Positions 1 through 8,117 of a DNA stretch of 64,000 nt are shown here, in pieces; within the stretch, counting starts at the first letter, position 1, and every line of letters starts with the position of its first letter. This DNA is from Pseudomonas sp. FP2335 (lineage in GTDB: Bacteria > Pseudomonadota > Gammaproteobacteria > Pseudomonadales > Pseudomonadaceae): contig NZ_CP117437.1 of NCBI RefSeq assembly GCF_030687535.1, positions 5,763,501 to 5,827,500 of the forward strand, given 5' to 3'. The notes under the pieces were generated by a model. That model did no database searches. It was not told where the DNA came from and worked only from the letters and a program-made list of their open reading frames with translations. The position numbers were made by a program, and so were the translations under genes.

Positions 1-395
1 AGGTTGTTGAACAACAGATCTTCCACCACTGGCTTGCCCGTCTCATCGTTCATCACTTGCTGAGTCTGCTTCAACGCTTCCTGGCGCAGTTTCTCTTTGC
101 CTTCGACGGTGCTCATGGTCTCGTTGGTCTGCTGGGTGAACAGCGCCACCAGTTGATTACGGATCAACGCATCGTTGGCTTTGACCGCCGCGGCCGCCTC
201 GGTGCCGGTCACGCGCAGGGCGATGTCGGCCTTGTACACCTTCAGCTTGGCGGTGCCGTCCAGGCCATAGTTGCCGACGAACGGTGGCGTCAGGCTGATA
301 TAGCTGACTTTCGGCGCCTCGCCTTCTTTCGCTTCCTGGGCCTGGGCTGCCATCGGCAAGGTCAGGGCCAGCATCAACAGGATCCACGCTTTCAC
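1..395 (-). CDS. FliL-like flagellar basal body-associated protein (partial)
   Basis: Partial gene running off the left edge; the visible part is the N-terminal ~131 codons. It opens with a GTG at 395 and a signal peptide (K-A-W-I-L-L-M-L-A-L-T-L-P ending in an AQA-type site), followed by a periplasmic domain with the pattern 'PPFVGNY', 'ADIALRVTG' and 'LVALFTQQT'. This resembles FliL-family proteins, which sit near the flagellar stator; in Pseudomonas a stand-alone FliL-like gene lies next to this quinone oxidoreductase. A start at 402 would be in another frame and was not used. The exact role of this paralogue is inferred from family resemblance only. Confidence 0.7.
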   Translation of the reverse strand, partial: MKAWILLMLALTLPMAAQAQEAKEGEAPKVSYISLTPPFVGNYGLDGTAKLKVYKADIALRVTGTEAAAAVKANDALIRNQLVALFTQQTNETMSTVEGKEKLRQEALKQTQQVMNDETGKPVVEDLLFNN

Positions 396-545
396 AGTTC
401 ATTCCTCACATTCGGTTGCGCGCTAGCATAACGCTAGCAACGCTCAGCACAAGCTTATGGCGACGTATCAGGCACGAGCATGCTCGTTGACCCCCAGACG
501 CACCCTTCTACACTTATCGGCCACGACGCCCAAAGGAATAGTCCG

Positions 546-1523
546 ATGAAAGCTGTGCTGTGCAAAGCCTTCGGCCCTGCCGAAACCCTGGTGCTGGAAG
601 ATGTCGCAAGCCCAGCGATCAAGAAAAACGAGATCCTGCTGGACGTGCATGCTGCCGGGGTCAACTTCCCGGACACCTTGATCATCGAGGGCAAGTACCA
701 GTTCAAGCCGCCCTTTCCGTTCTCGCCGGGTGGCGAAGCGGCAGGTGTGGTCAGTGAAGTCGGCGAGAAGGTCAGCCACCTGAAAGTCGGCGACCGGGTC
801 ATGGCCCTGACCGGCTGGGGCAGCTTTGCCGAGCAGGTCGCGGTGCCGGGCTACAACGTGCTGCCGATCCCGCCGAGCATGGACTTCAACACCGCCGCCG
901 CCTTCAGCATGACCTACGGCACCTCGATGCACGCGCTCAAACAGCGCGGCCACCTGCAACCCGGGGAAACCCTGCTGGTACTCGGCGCCTCCGGTGGCGT
1001 GGGCCTGGCGGCGGTGGAAATCGGCAAGGCCATGGGCGCCCGTGTGATCGCGGCGGCCAGCAGCGCCGACAAACTCGTGGTGGCAAAAGCCGCCGGTGCC
1101 GATGAGTTGATCAACTACAGCGAAACCAGCCTGAAGGATGAGATCAAGCGCCTCACCGACGGCAACGGCGCGGATGTGATCTACGACCCGGTGGGTGGCG
1201 ACCTGTTTGACCAGGCCATCCGCAGCATCGCCTGGAACGGCCGCTTGCTGGTGGTGGGGTTTGCCAGCGGGCGCATCCCGGAGCTGCCGGTGAACCTGGC
1301 GCTGCTCAAGGGCGCGGCGGTGGTCGGGGTGTTCTGGGGCTCGTTCGCCCAGCGCCAGCCGCAAGACAATGCCGCGAATTTCCAGCAGCTGTTCACTTGG
1401 TATGGCGAGGGCAAGTTGAAGCCGTTGGTGTCGCAGGTGTATCCGCTGGAACAGGCGGCGCAGGCGATCAATGACCTGGGGCAGCGCCGGGCTGTCGGGA
1501 AAGTCGTCGTCCAAACCCGCTAA
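546..1523 (+). CDS. NADPH:quinone oxidoreductase family protein (zinc-independent MDR)
   Basis: 325-residue medium-chain dehydrogenase/reductase. The N-terminal GroES-like domain begins MKAVLCKAFGPAETLVLEDV; the Rossmann half has the NADPH-binding glycine run 'LVLGASGGVGLAAVEIGKAMGA' split around residue 145. The zinc-binding Cys/His set of alcohol dehydrogenases is absent, fitting the quinone-reductase (QOR) branch, which reduces quinones or enones with NADPH in the cytosol. The start at 546 has AAAGGAA just upstream; the reading frame is open back to 480 but without a ribosome site. It is divergent from the FliL-like gene and followed by a REPIN. The physiological substrate cannot be read from sequence. 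Confidence 0.9.
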   Translation: MKAVLCKAFGPAETLVLEDVASPAIKKNEILLDVHAAGVNFPDTLIIEGKYQFKPPFPFSPGGEAAGVVSEVGEKVSHLKVGDRVMALTGWGSFAEQVAVPGYNVLPIPPSMDFNTAAAFSMTYGTSMHALKQRGHLQPGETLLVLGASGGVGLAAVEIGKAMGARVIAAASSADKLVVAKAAGADELINYSETSLKDEIKRLTDGNGADVIYDPVGGDLFDQAIRSIAWNGRLLVVGFASGRIPELPVNLALLKGAAVVGVFWGSFAQRQPQDNAANFQQLFTWYGEGKLKPLVSQVYPLEQAAQAINDLGQRRAVGKVVVQTR

Positions 1524-1545
1524 CCCACTTGAAATACAGTTGAAT

Positions 1546-1633
1546 GTGGGAGCGGGCTTGCTCGCGAAAGCGGTGTGCCAGTCAATATATTCGGTGACTG
1601 ATCCACCGCATTCGCGAGCAAGCCCGCTCCCAC
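1546..1633. repeat. REPIN (paired REP palindromes)
   Basis: Two inverted REP arms (left GAGCGGGCTTGCTCGCGA, right its complement) separated by a variable centre, in the gap after the quinone oxidoreductase. A degraded third arm, CTTGCTCCCACATTT, follows at about 1639-1653. These non-autonomous elements are mobilised in trans by RAYT transposases; none is encoded here. Confidence 0.9.
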
Positions 1634-1708
1634 ACAAGCTTGCTCCCACATTTGGATCTCCAGTGTCCTGCGAGACCCCATCACGACCCACACTTATCCA
1701 TTCGCGAC

Positions 1709-1726
1709 ATGTTCGTAAGAGAACAT
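1709..1726. promoter_or_regulatory. Candidate GlpR operator 1 upstream of glpT
   Basis: Perfect dyad ATGTTC-N6-GAACAT. It follows the outer bases of the enterobacterial GlpR operator consensus (ATGTTCG-N4-CGAACAT type), differing only at central positions. It lies about 108 bp before the glpT start. Binding by a Pseudomonas GlpR is inferred. Confidence 0.6.
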
Positions 1727-1772
1727 CCACTGACGCTCATTTCCTGTGTTTGCAGATAAGAGGCGATGCTAT

Positions 1773-1786
1773 TTTCGGTAACGAAA
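1773..1786. promoter_or_regulatory. Candidate GlpR operator 2 upstream of glpT
   Basis: Dyad TTTCG-GTAA-CGAAA, containing the TTCG-N4-CGAA core typical of GlpR operators. Its centre is 62 bp from operator 1, close to six helical turns, so the two sites could be bound on one DNA face. It lies 48 bp upstream of the glpT start codon. Confidence 0.55.
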
Positions 1787-1834
1787 CTGTAACATTCGCA
1801 TCCGCAGTCAAAACAAGAAATTTGGAGCTCTTGA

Positions 1835-3172
1835 ATGTTTGCTTTCTTTCGTCCTGCCGCACACCAGGCGCCCCTGCCTGAAGAAAAAATAGACAGCACC
1901 TACCGACGCCTGCGCTGGCAGATCTTCGCCGGTATTTTCTTTGGTTACGCCGGCTACTACCTGCTGCGTAAAAACTTCTCCCTGGCCATGCCGTACTTGA
2001 TCGACGAGGGTTACACCCGCGGCGAACTGGGCCTGGCGATGTCCGCCATCGCGATTGCCTACGGCCTGTCCAAGTTCCTCATGGGCCTGGTGTCCGACCG
2101 CTCCAACCCGCGTTACTTCCTGCCCTTCGGCCTGCTGGTTTCAGCGGGTGTGATGTTCATTTTCGGTTTCGCACCTTGGGCGACGTCCAGCGTGACCATG
2201 ATGTTCATTTTGCTGTTCATCAACGGCTGGGCCCAAGGCATGGGCTGGCCGCCAAGTGGCCGGACCATGGTGCACTGGTGGTCGCAGAAGGAGCGCGGCG
2301 GCGTGGTTTCCGTGTGGAACGTGGCGCATAACGTCGGCGGCGGCCTGATCGGCCCGCTGTTCCTGCTTGGCATGGCCTGGTTCAACGACTGGCACGCGGC
2401 GTTCTACGTACCGGCCACCGTGGCCCTGCTGGTGGCGGCGTTTGCCTTCATCACCATGCGCGATACCCCGCAATCGGTCGGCCTGCCGCCCATCGAGAAG
2501 TACAAGAACGACTATCCGGAAGGCTACGACGCCAGCCACGAAGACGAATTCAGCGCCAAGGAAATCTTCGTCAAGTACGTGCTGCGCAACAAAATGCTCT
2601 GGTACATCGCCTTCGCCAACGTGTTCGTCTACCTGCTGCGCTACGGCGTGCTGGACTGGGCGCCGACGTACCTCAAGGAAGCCAAGCACTTCACCGTCGA
2701 CAAGTCGTCGTGGGCGTACTTCTTCTACGAGTGGGCCGGTATTCCGGGCACGCTGCTGTGCGGCTGGATGTCGGACAAGATCTTCCGTGGCAACCGTGGC
2801 CTGACCGGCATCGTGTTCATGGCGCTGGTGACGGTGGCGACCCTGGTTTACTGGCTCAACCCGCCGGGCAACCCGATGATCGACATGATCGCGCTGTTCT
2901 CCATCGGTTTCCTGATCTACGGCCCGGTGATGCTGATCGGCCTGCAGGCGCTGGAACTCGCACCGAAGAAAGCTGCCGGTACGGCGGCGGGTTTCACCGG
3001 CCTGTTCGGTTACCTGGGCGGTTCGGTGGCGGCGAGTGCGGCCATGGGCTACACCGTGGACCACTTCGGCTGGGACGGTGGTTTCGTGCTGCTGATCGGC
3101 GCGTGCGTGTTGGCGATTGCGTTCCTGATCCCCACGCTGTGGCACACCAACAGCGTCAGTTCGGCGCGTTAA
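1835..3172 (+). CDS. glpT: Glycerol-3-phosphate transporter GlpT
   Basis: 445-residue major-facilitator antiporter that imports sn-glycerol-3-phosphate in exchange for phosphate across the inner membrane. The N-terminus has the OPA-family pattern '[16 protein letters not shown]', with Arg in TM1, then the GlpT signature around '[25 protein letters not shown]', split over residues 131-155, and twelve hydrophobic segments. GGAG lies 8 nt before the ATG. Two GlpR-like dyads sit upstream, so glycerol-3-phosphate induction is likely; no other glp gene is in the window. It converges on the ChaC-like gene and their stop codons overlap by 4 nt. GlpT is also the usual entry route of fosfomycin in Pseudomonas. 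Confidence 0.97.
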   Translation: MFAFFRPAAHQAPLPEEKIDSTYRRLRWQIFAGIFFGYAGYYLLRKNFSLAMPYLIDEGYTRGELGLAMSAIAIAYGLSKFLMGLVSDRSNPRYFLPFGLLVSAGVMFIFGFAPWATSSVTMMFILLFINGWAQGMGWPPSGRTMVHWWSQKERGGVVSVWNVAHNVGGGLIGPLFLLGMAWFNDWHAAFYVPATVALLVAAFAFITMRDTPQSVGLPPIEKYKNDYPEGYDASHEDEFSAKEIFVKYVLRNKMLWYIAFANVFVYLLRYGVLDWAPTYLKEAKHFTVDKSSWAYFFYEWAGIPGTLLCGWMSDKIFRGNRGLTGIVFMALVTVATLVYWLNPPGNPMIDMIALFSIGFLIYGPVMLIGLQALELAPKKAAGTAAGFTGLFGYLGGSVAASAAMGYTVDHFGWDGGFVLLIGACVLAIAFLIPTLWHTNSVSSAR

Positions 3173-3822
3173 CCGCCTGAACACCCCTTCGCACAACGCT
3201 TGAGCCGCGCCTCCAGGTTTTTATCTGGCATGGCGTGGCTACGCAGGGCGTGGACGGTCTGCTCGACATAATCGCGCGTAGTGCCGTAACGCCCGCAAGC
3301 GCTTTCCAACACGTGGTTCAGGATGGCGTCGGGAAGATTGCCCGCGTAGCTGGGCAAGTGCCGCTCCAACACAAACCCCAAGGCCTGCACCTGACTGCCA
3401 TCTTCAAGACGGCAACTGAGCCAGTGTGGCCGATACGAGGGGTACGGCATTTCGCGGCACCACAGTGCGTAGAGCGAGGCTTCCAGCTGGTCTTCCGGCA
3501 AGCGGTAGGCAAACCCGCTGCATGAGCCGCCGCGATCCAGGCCAAAGACCAACCCCGGCAATTCCGGCGTCCCCCGGTGCTCGTGGGACCACAGGTACAA
3601 GCCACGGTGATAACCGTGGACCCGCGCCCGCACGCGTTGGGTGGATGAGCATTCAGGACGCCAGATCAACGAGCCGTAAGCGAACAGCCAGACCGGCCCA
3701 CCCTTGTGCCGGCCCATGGTCGCCTGCATCGAACTCATCAACTGCTCGTGAGTGAGTTGCGGCCCCAGATCGAGCCGCGGAGGGTAAGCCAATTGCATAA
3801 GATCGGATTCAATAACGGTCAT
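3169..3822 (-). CDS. Gamma-glutamylcyclotransferase, ChaC family
   Basis: 217 residues. It carries the glycine-rich substrate loop FAYGSLIW (47-54) and the downstream W-x-R-E motif, with Glu124 as the likely catalytic acid, both hallmarks of ChaC enzymes that cleave glutathione to 5-oxoproline and Cys-Gly in the cytosol. An N-terminal extension of about 40 residues precedes the fold, as in other proteobacterial ChaC proteins. It converges with glpT and lies just downstream of the TonB-dependent receptor gene on the same strand (26 nt gap), so read-through is possible. The annotation as a calcium transport regulator, sometimes given to this family, is historical. Confidence 0.88.
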   Translation of the reverse strand: MTVIESDLMQLAYPPRLDLGPQLTHEQLMSSMQATMGRHKGGPVWLFAYGSLIWRPECSSTQRVRARVHGYHRGLYLWSHEHRGTPELPGLVFGLDRGGSCSGFAYRLPEDQLEASLYALWCREMPYPSYRPHWLSCRLEDGSQVQALGFVLERHLPSYAGNLPDAILNHVLESACGRYGTTRDYVEQTVHALRSHAMPDKNLEARLKRCAKGCSGG

Positions 3823-3848
3823 GGCAGATCGCTTAGGTCTCCTGTGTG

Positions 3849-6236
3849 TTACCAGTTGTAAGCAACTTTACCGTAATAAAACGCGCCGCTGTAACCGTAC
3901 GGCGAAAATGTGCTGTAGGCCAGGTTGCCGCCGCTGCTGGCGAACGCATTGACCTTTTCCGGGTATTTATCGGTGACGTTGTCGCCGCCCAGGGTGAAGG
4001 TCCAGTTCTGCAACTTGTAGTCCGCCGACAGGTCCAGCACCCACGCTGCCTTGAAGGTCTGGTCGTTGACCTTGTCCGCCTGATAGCTGGTGAACTCACC
4101 ATAGCGCACCAGGTTGCTGTGCAACGCCCAATTGCCGAAGGTGAAGTCGTTGCCCAGGCTCAGCTTGTGCTCTGGCGTGGTATCGCCGAGCAGGCCGCTT
4201 TTCTCGCGGCGGTCGACCCGCACCAGGTTGGCCCCCAGGCTGTCGAGGATCGCCGGGTTGGCCTTCACGTCCGTGACCTTGGTGTGGTTGTAGTTGTAGC
4301 CGACGGTGCTGTTCCAGCGGATGCCGTTGTCGAACTGGTAGCGATAGTTGGCCACCAGGTCGACGCCGTCGGTGCTGGTGTCGGTGGCATTGGTGAAGTA
4401 GCGCGCCGTGGTGTAGTTGATGTTGCCGACGCCGTTGGCTTGCAGGTAGGCCTGGGTCGCGGGGCTCAGGTTGAGGTTGGACGATAGGCTGATGCGGTCG
4501 CGAATATCGATGCGGTACACATCCAGCGTCACGGTCAGGTCATCGGCGGGCTCCAGTACCAGGCCGAGGCTGTAGTTGCGCGATTTTTCGGCCTTCAGGT
4601 CCTCTGCGCCAAGCAGGCGGGCAACCTGGCTGGAGGCCGGGAACGTGCCGGCCTCGCGGATTTCACTGCCGATCAGTTGGGACGAGGTAAACGCAAAGTT
4701 CTGCTGGGCCAGGGACGGTGCGCGGAAACCGTTGGAAATACTGCCGCGCAAGGCCACCTGCGGGGTGAAATCGTAGCGCGCCGACAGCGAGCCGCTGACA
4801 TTGGAGCCGAAGTCACTGTAATCCTCATGCCGCACGGCGGCCGAGGCGCTGAGTTTTTCGGTGAAGTTGGTTTCCAGGTCCAGGTACTGGGCCCAGTTGT
4901 GGCGCGAGCTGCTGCCGGCGTCAGCCTCACGGAAGCCGCCGAGGCCCGAACTGCCGCTCTGGTAGTAGGATGCCGGCTCGCCCGCTTCGATTTCATAGCC
5001 CTGGCGCAGGTATTCACCGCCAAACGCGACGGACACCGGATACGGCAGCAAGCCCACGTCGAACTCACGGGACAGGTCCAGGCTGACTTGCTTCTGGTCG
5101 TTGCTCAGGGTGCCGTTGTCGAACTTGCGCGGCGTGGCCAGGCCCAGGGAGGTGTTGATGGTTTCGGTGCTCAGCTCGTATGTGTTCTTGCCGTAGTTGG
5201 CCGACAGGTCGTAATGCCAGTCATAGGCCAGCAAGCCGCGCAGGCCCACCACCAGCGAGGTGTCTTCCAGGCTGCCCTTGATCAGCGGCAGGTAGCCATT
5301 GGGGTTGAGCGCCGCGATGTTGTTGGACGCATTGCTTGCACGGTAGAACGCCGCCGTCTCGCCACGCCGCTTGCTGTAACCGCCAAAGCTGTAGAACTCG
5401 GCCGCATCGTTGAAGGAATATTCGGAGTTGAACGCCAGCTTGCCTTCATTGGTCGCCGGTTCGCCCTGGCGGAACACGCGCTGGCCGTAGGTGGTGGAGC
5501 CAATGCTGGCAGTGCGGTAATCCTTGCCGGCACGGTTGGTGTAATCGTTGTCGGCGCCTTCGCCGGAGAGGCTGATAAAGCCGTTGTCGCCCAAGGCCAG
5601 GCCGGTGTTGCCGCTGATATTGCGCTGGATGCCGTCGCCCTTCTTGTACTGGCCGAACTTGCTGGAGATCGAGCCGCCATGGTCGGCATGCTTGAGGATT
5701 ACGTTGATCACCCCGGCAATCGCGTCCGAACCGTAGCGCGCGGACGCGCCGTCGCGCAGCACTTCGATATGGTCCACCGCCGACAGCGGGATCGCGTTCA
5801 GGTCCGCTGGGGCCGAGCCACGCCCCACCGCCCCGCCGAGGTTGACGAAGGCACTGGTGTGGCGGCGCTTGCCGTTGACCAGCACCAACACTTGGTCCGG
5901 CGACAACCCGCGCAGCTGCGCAGGGCGTACCAGTTCGGCGCCATCCACCAGGCTTGGACGTGGAAAGTTGATCGACGGAATCAGCCGCGCCAACACTGCG
6001 CCCAGCTCATCGGAACCGGTGCTGCGCAGGGTGTCGCCGGAAATCACATCCACCGGCGACAGCGAGGCACTGGCAGTCCGCTCCTGGGCGCGGGTGCCGG
6101 TGACGATCACGGTGTCGAGCTTAGGCGCATCGGTGGCGGACGTTTCGGCCGCAAAGACAGGATTGAAGCCTGCGGCGGTCAGCAAATTGGCTGACAAAAT
6201 CGCCGAGTACAGCGCGTGTTTCTTGTAGCTCCCCAT
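3849..6236 (-). CDS. TonB-dependent outer membrane receptor
   Basis: 795-residue siderophore/nutrient receptor. It has a signal peptide ending FAAE near residue 30, a TonB box-like stretch 'LDTVIVTGTRA', a plug domain with 'QLRGLSPDQVLVLVNGKRRH' and 'IEVLRDGASARYGSDAIAGVINV', then a 22-strand-type barrel ending in an aromatic residue (YNW), as OMP assembly requires. GGGGAG precedes the ATG. No FecI/FecR pair, periplasmic binding protein or ABC importer is adjacent, so the ligand is unknown; the 'NGKRRH-S-A-F-V-N' loop is typical of a broad iron-complex/sugar receptor class. Two AT-rich dyads lie upstream and may control it. Confidence 0.92.
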   Translation of the reverse strand: MGSYKKHALYSAILSANLLTAAGFNPVFAAETSATDAPKLDTVIVTGTRAQERTASASLSPVDVISGDTLRSTGSDELGAVLARLIPSINFPRPSLVDGAELVRPAQLRGLSPDQVLVLVNGKRRHTSAFVNLGGAVGRGSAPADLNAIPLSAVDHIEVLRDGASARYGSDAIAGVINVILKHADHGGSISSKFGQYKKGDGIQRNISGNTGLALGDNGFISLSGEGADNDYTNRAGKDYRTASIGSTTYGQRVFRQGEPATNEGKLAFNSEYSFNDAAEFYSFGGYSKRRGETAAFYRASNASNNIAALNPNGYLPLIKGSLEDTSLVVGLRGLLAYDWHYDLSANYGKNTYELSTETINTSLGLATPRKFDNGTLSNDQKQVSLDLSREFDVGLLPYPVSVAFGGEYLRQGYEIEAGEPASYYQSGSSGLGGFREADAGSSSRHNWAQYLDLETNFTEKLSASAAVRHEDYSDFGSNVSGSLSARYDFTPQVALRGSISNGFRAPSLAQQNFAFTSSQLIGSEIREAGTFPASSQVARLLGAEDLKAEKSRNYSLGLVLEPADDLTVTLDVYRIDIRDRISLSSNLNLSPATQAYLQANGVGNINYTTARYFTNATDTSTDGVDLVANYRYQFDNGIRWNSTVGYNYNHTKVTDVKANPAILDSLGANLVRVDRREKSGLLGDTTPEHKLSLGNDFTFGNWALHSNLVRYGEFTSYQADKVNDQTFKAAWVLDLSADYKLQNWTFTLGGDNVTDKYPEKVNAFASSGGNLAYSTFSPYGYSGAFYYGKVAYNW

Positions 6237-6354
6237 ACCGCTCCCCTTGGAATCATCTATCAGAACGTCATGCTCTGAATGCGTACGATCGATCCGGCTG
6301 GCGGGCGGTGGCGGTCAGTTGTTGGTGTTTGGCAGAACGTCGGTAGTCCGTTGC

Positions 6355-6370
6355 CTTATATCTTAATAAG
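6355..6370. promoter_or_regulatory. AT-rich dyad between divergent genes
   Basis: CTTAT-N6-ATAAG inverted repeat in the 285-bp gap between the TonB-dependent receptor and the small barrel gene. The regulator is unknown; no Fur-box match is evident. Confidence 0.3.
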
Positions 6371-6380
6371 ACTTTTCCTA

Positions 6381-6400
6381 CATTTAAAAGACCTTAAATG
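6381..6400. promoter_or_regulatory. AT-rich dyad, possible operator
   Basis: Perfect 7-bp inverted repeat CATTTAA-N6-TTAAATG, 11 bp from the neighbouring dyad. It stands out in otherwise GC-rich DNA and could serve either divergent promoter. The binding protein is unknown. Confidence 0.35.
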
Positions 6401-6521
6401 CATAAGCATAGGCGGTCATACTTTCAGCCCACGTTCAGGCCAGGTCGGGCGCTAGCCGTCAAACTACAGGGATTAAGCGACCCCACTAGCCGCCCATCCA
6501 AACGACTACCGAGGTCGGATC

Positions 6522-6998
6522 ATGAAACAGCTTTTCCTCGGCTTGCTGCTTCTGGCACAAGCCACCGCTGCCCTGGCCAACGAAACCGCTGCGCCAGACG
6601 ACAAGGGCTTCTGGTACGCGCAGACCAGCGTCTACACCCGGCACTTCTCACCGGACCCCAAGCACAACAACAACCAGGACCTGATCGGCCTGGAGCGCAA
6701 TGACGCATCTGGTTGGGTATATGGCGGGGCGACATTTCGCAACTCGTTCAGCCAGCGCTCGTACTACGCCTATGCGGGCAAGCGCTATGACATGAGCGAC
6801 TATCCGGTGTACCTCAAGCTGACCGGCGGGGTGATCCAGGGCTATCGCGGCGAATACCGCGACAAGATTCCGTTGAACCGTTTCGGCGTGGCGCCGGTGA
6901 TCATTCCATCAGTGGGCACCCATTACGGGCCGGTGGCGGCGGAATTGGTGTTGCTGGGGTTCAATGCGGCGATGGTGACAACCGGCGTACGCTTCTGA
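6522..6998 (+). CDS. Small secreted protein, candidate PagP-like outer-membrane barrel
   Basis: 158 residues with a signal peptide (cleavage near Ala-Leu-Ala-Asn, residue 20). The mature part has alternating amphipathic strands and ends in Phe (TTGVRF), as expected of an outer-membrane barrel. Two stretches recall the lipid A palmitoyltransferase PagP: F72-R-N-S-F76, where PagP has F-K-D-S-W, and P125-V-I-I-P ... Y135-G-P-V138. If the alignment holds, the catalytic Asp of PagP is Asn here. Similar Pseudomonas proteins have been labelled 'sn-glycerol-3-phosphate transporter', which the size does not support. RBS GAGG precedes the ATG. Function unknown; the barrel and PagP likeness are inferences. 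Confidence 0.65.
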   Translation: MKQLFLGLLLLAQATAALANETAAPDDKGFWYAQTSVYTRHFSPDPKHNNNQDLIGLERNDASGWVYGGATFRNSFSQRSYYAYAGKRYDMSDYPVYLKLTGGVIQGYRGEYRDKIPLNRFGVAPVIIPSVGTHYGPVAAELVLLGFNAAMVTTGVRF

Positions 6999-7020
6999 CC
7001 CTGACACGACACAATCCAAT

Positions 7021-7123
7021 GTGGGAGCGGGCTTGTGTGGGAGCGGGCTTGCTCGCGAAAGCGGTGGATCAGTCAAAACATCTTTGGCTGACACACCGCT
7101 TTCGCGAGCAAGCCCGCTCCCAC
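7021..7123. repeat. REPIN with duplicated left arm
   Basis: REPIN whose left arm carries an extra 16-bp copy (GTGGGAGCGGGCTTGT) directly in front of the normal arm. The right arm is single. It lies between the barrel gene and the convergent reductase gene. Confidence 0.9.
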
Positions 7124-7148
7124 ATTTTGATCGGTGTAGGCCAGTAAT

Positions 7149-8117
7149 TTATGGACGGGGAGCGTAGGCAAATACGTCGGCGCGCATCTGGTGCGCGTCC
7201 ATCCCGGCTTCGACCAGGGCATCCAATGTGCCGTATATCATCGCCGGCGAACCACTGGCATAGACGTGCACGGCCTTGAGGTCGGCGATGTCCTCACACA
7301 CTGCTTCATGCAACAACCCGCAACGCCCGTCCCAGCCGCACAGGTCGCTGACAACTTTGTGCAGGAACAGGTTGGGCAGTTGCAGCCACTGGTCCCAGTG
7401 CTCGATGGTGTAGAAATCTTCCGGGCGACGTACGCCCCAATACAGATGCACCGGGTGCTTGAAGCCCGAGGCGCGGCAGTGTTCGATCAAGCTGTGCATC
7501 TGTGCCATGCCGGTGCCGGCGGCGATCAGCACCAGCGGCCCGTCCGGTAGTTCGGCCAGGTGGGTGTCGCCAAATGGCAGCTCGACGCGCGCCATCTGGT
7601 TGCGCTGCAACTGCGCCAGCAAGCTGCGGGCGCTGTCTTCACGGGCCAGCACGTGCAGCTCCAAGTCACGCCCGGCGTGGGGCGCCGAGGCCAGGGAGAA
7701 CGCCGACTTGTCGCCATTGTCCCGCTCGATCATCAGGTATTGACCGGCGTGGTAACGCACCGCCTTGCCGGCCGGTGCACGCAGGCGCACGCGCCACACG
7801 TCGCCGCCGACGTCCACGCACTCACTCAACTGGCACGACAACTTGCGCAACGGCAACTCTCCCGGCGCCAGCACGCCATCCCACAACACAATGCAATCTT
7901 CCAGCGGCTCGGCGATACAAGTGTAGAACTCACCGTGGTCGCGCACCTCACCGGCTTGCTGCACCCGGCCTTCCACCAGCAACGCCGCGCATATGTGGCA
8001 CACGCCGTTGCGACAGGCCTGGGGGCACTCGTAGCCCAGGCGACGGGCGCCTTCGAGGATTCGCTCGCCAGGGACCAACTCCAGCACGGCGCCGGACGGT
8101 TGCAGGGTTACACGCAT
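7149..8117 (-). CDS. Ferredoxin-NAD(P)H reductase-type protein (CDP-6-deoxy-glucoseen reductase-like)
   Basis: 322 residues. N-terminal plant-type [2Fe-2S] ferredoxin domain with the cysteine set 'YECPQACRNGVCHICAA' (residues 29-45) and a fourth Cys in 'FYTCIAEP'; then an FAD-binding domain ('YHAGQYLMIER', 'FSLASAPH') and an NAD-binding domain ('VLIAAGTGMAQMHSLIEH'). This architecture transfers electrons from NAD(P)H through FAD to an iron-sulfur centre. Pseudomonas homologues are named AscD-like or CDP-6-deoxy-delta-3,4-glucoseen reductase, but the partner enzyme is not known here. The ATG at 8117 shares one base with the ubiD stop (TGATG), implying translational coupling with ubiD and perhaps a redox role near ubiquinone synthesis. 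Confidence 0.85.
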   Translation of the reverse strand: MRVTLQPSGAVLELVPGERILEGARRLGYECPQACRNGVCHICAALLVEGRVQQAGEVRDHGEFYTCIAEPLEDCIVLWDGVLAPGELPLRKLSCQLSECVDVGGDVWRVRLRAPAGKAVRYHAGQYLMIERDNGDKSAFSLASAPHAGRDLELHVLAREDSARSLLAQLQRNQMARVELPFGDTHLAELPDGPLVLIAAGTGMAQMHSLIEHCRASGFKHPVHLYWGVRRPEDFYTIEHWDQWLQLPNLFLHKVVSDLCGWDGRCGLLHEAVCEDIADLKAVHVYASGSPAMIYGTLDALVEAGMDAHQMRADVFAYAPRP

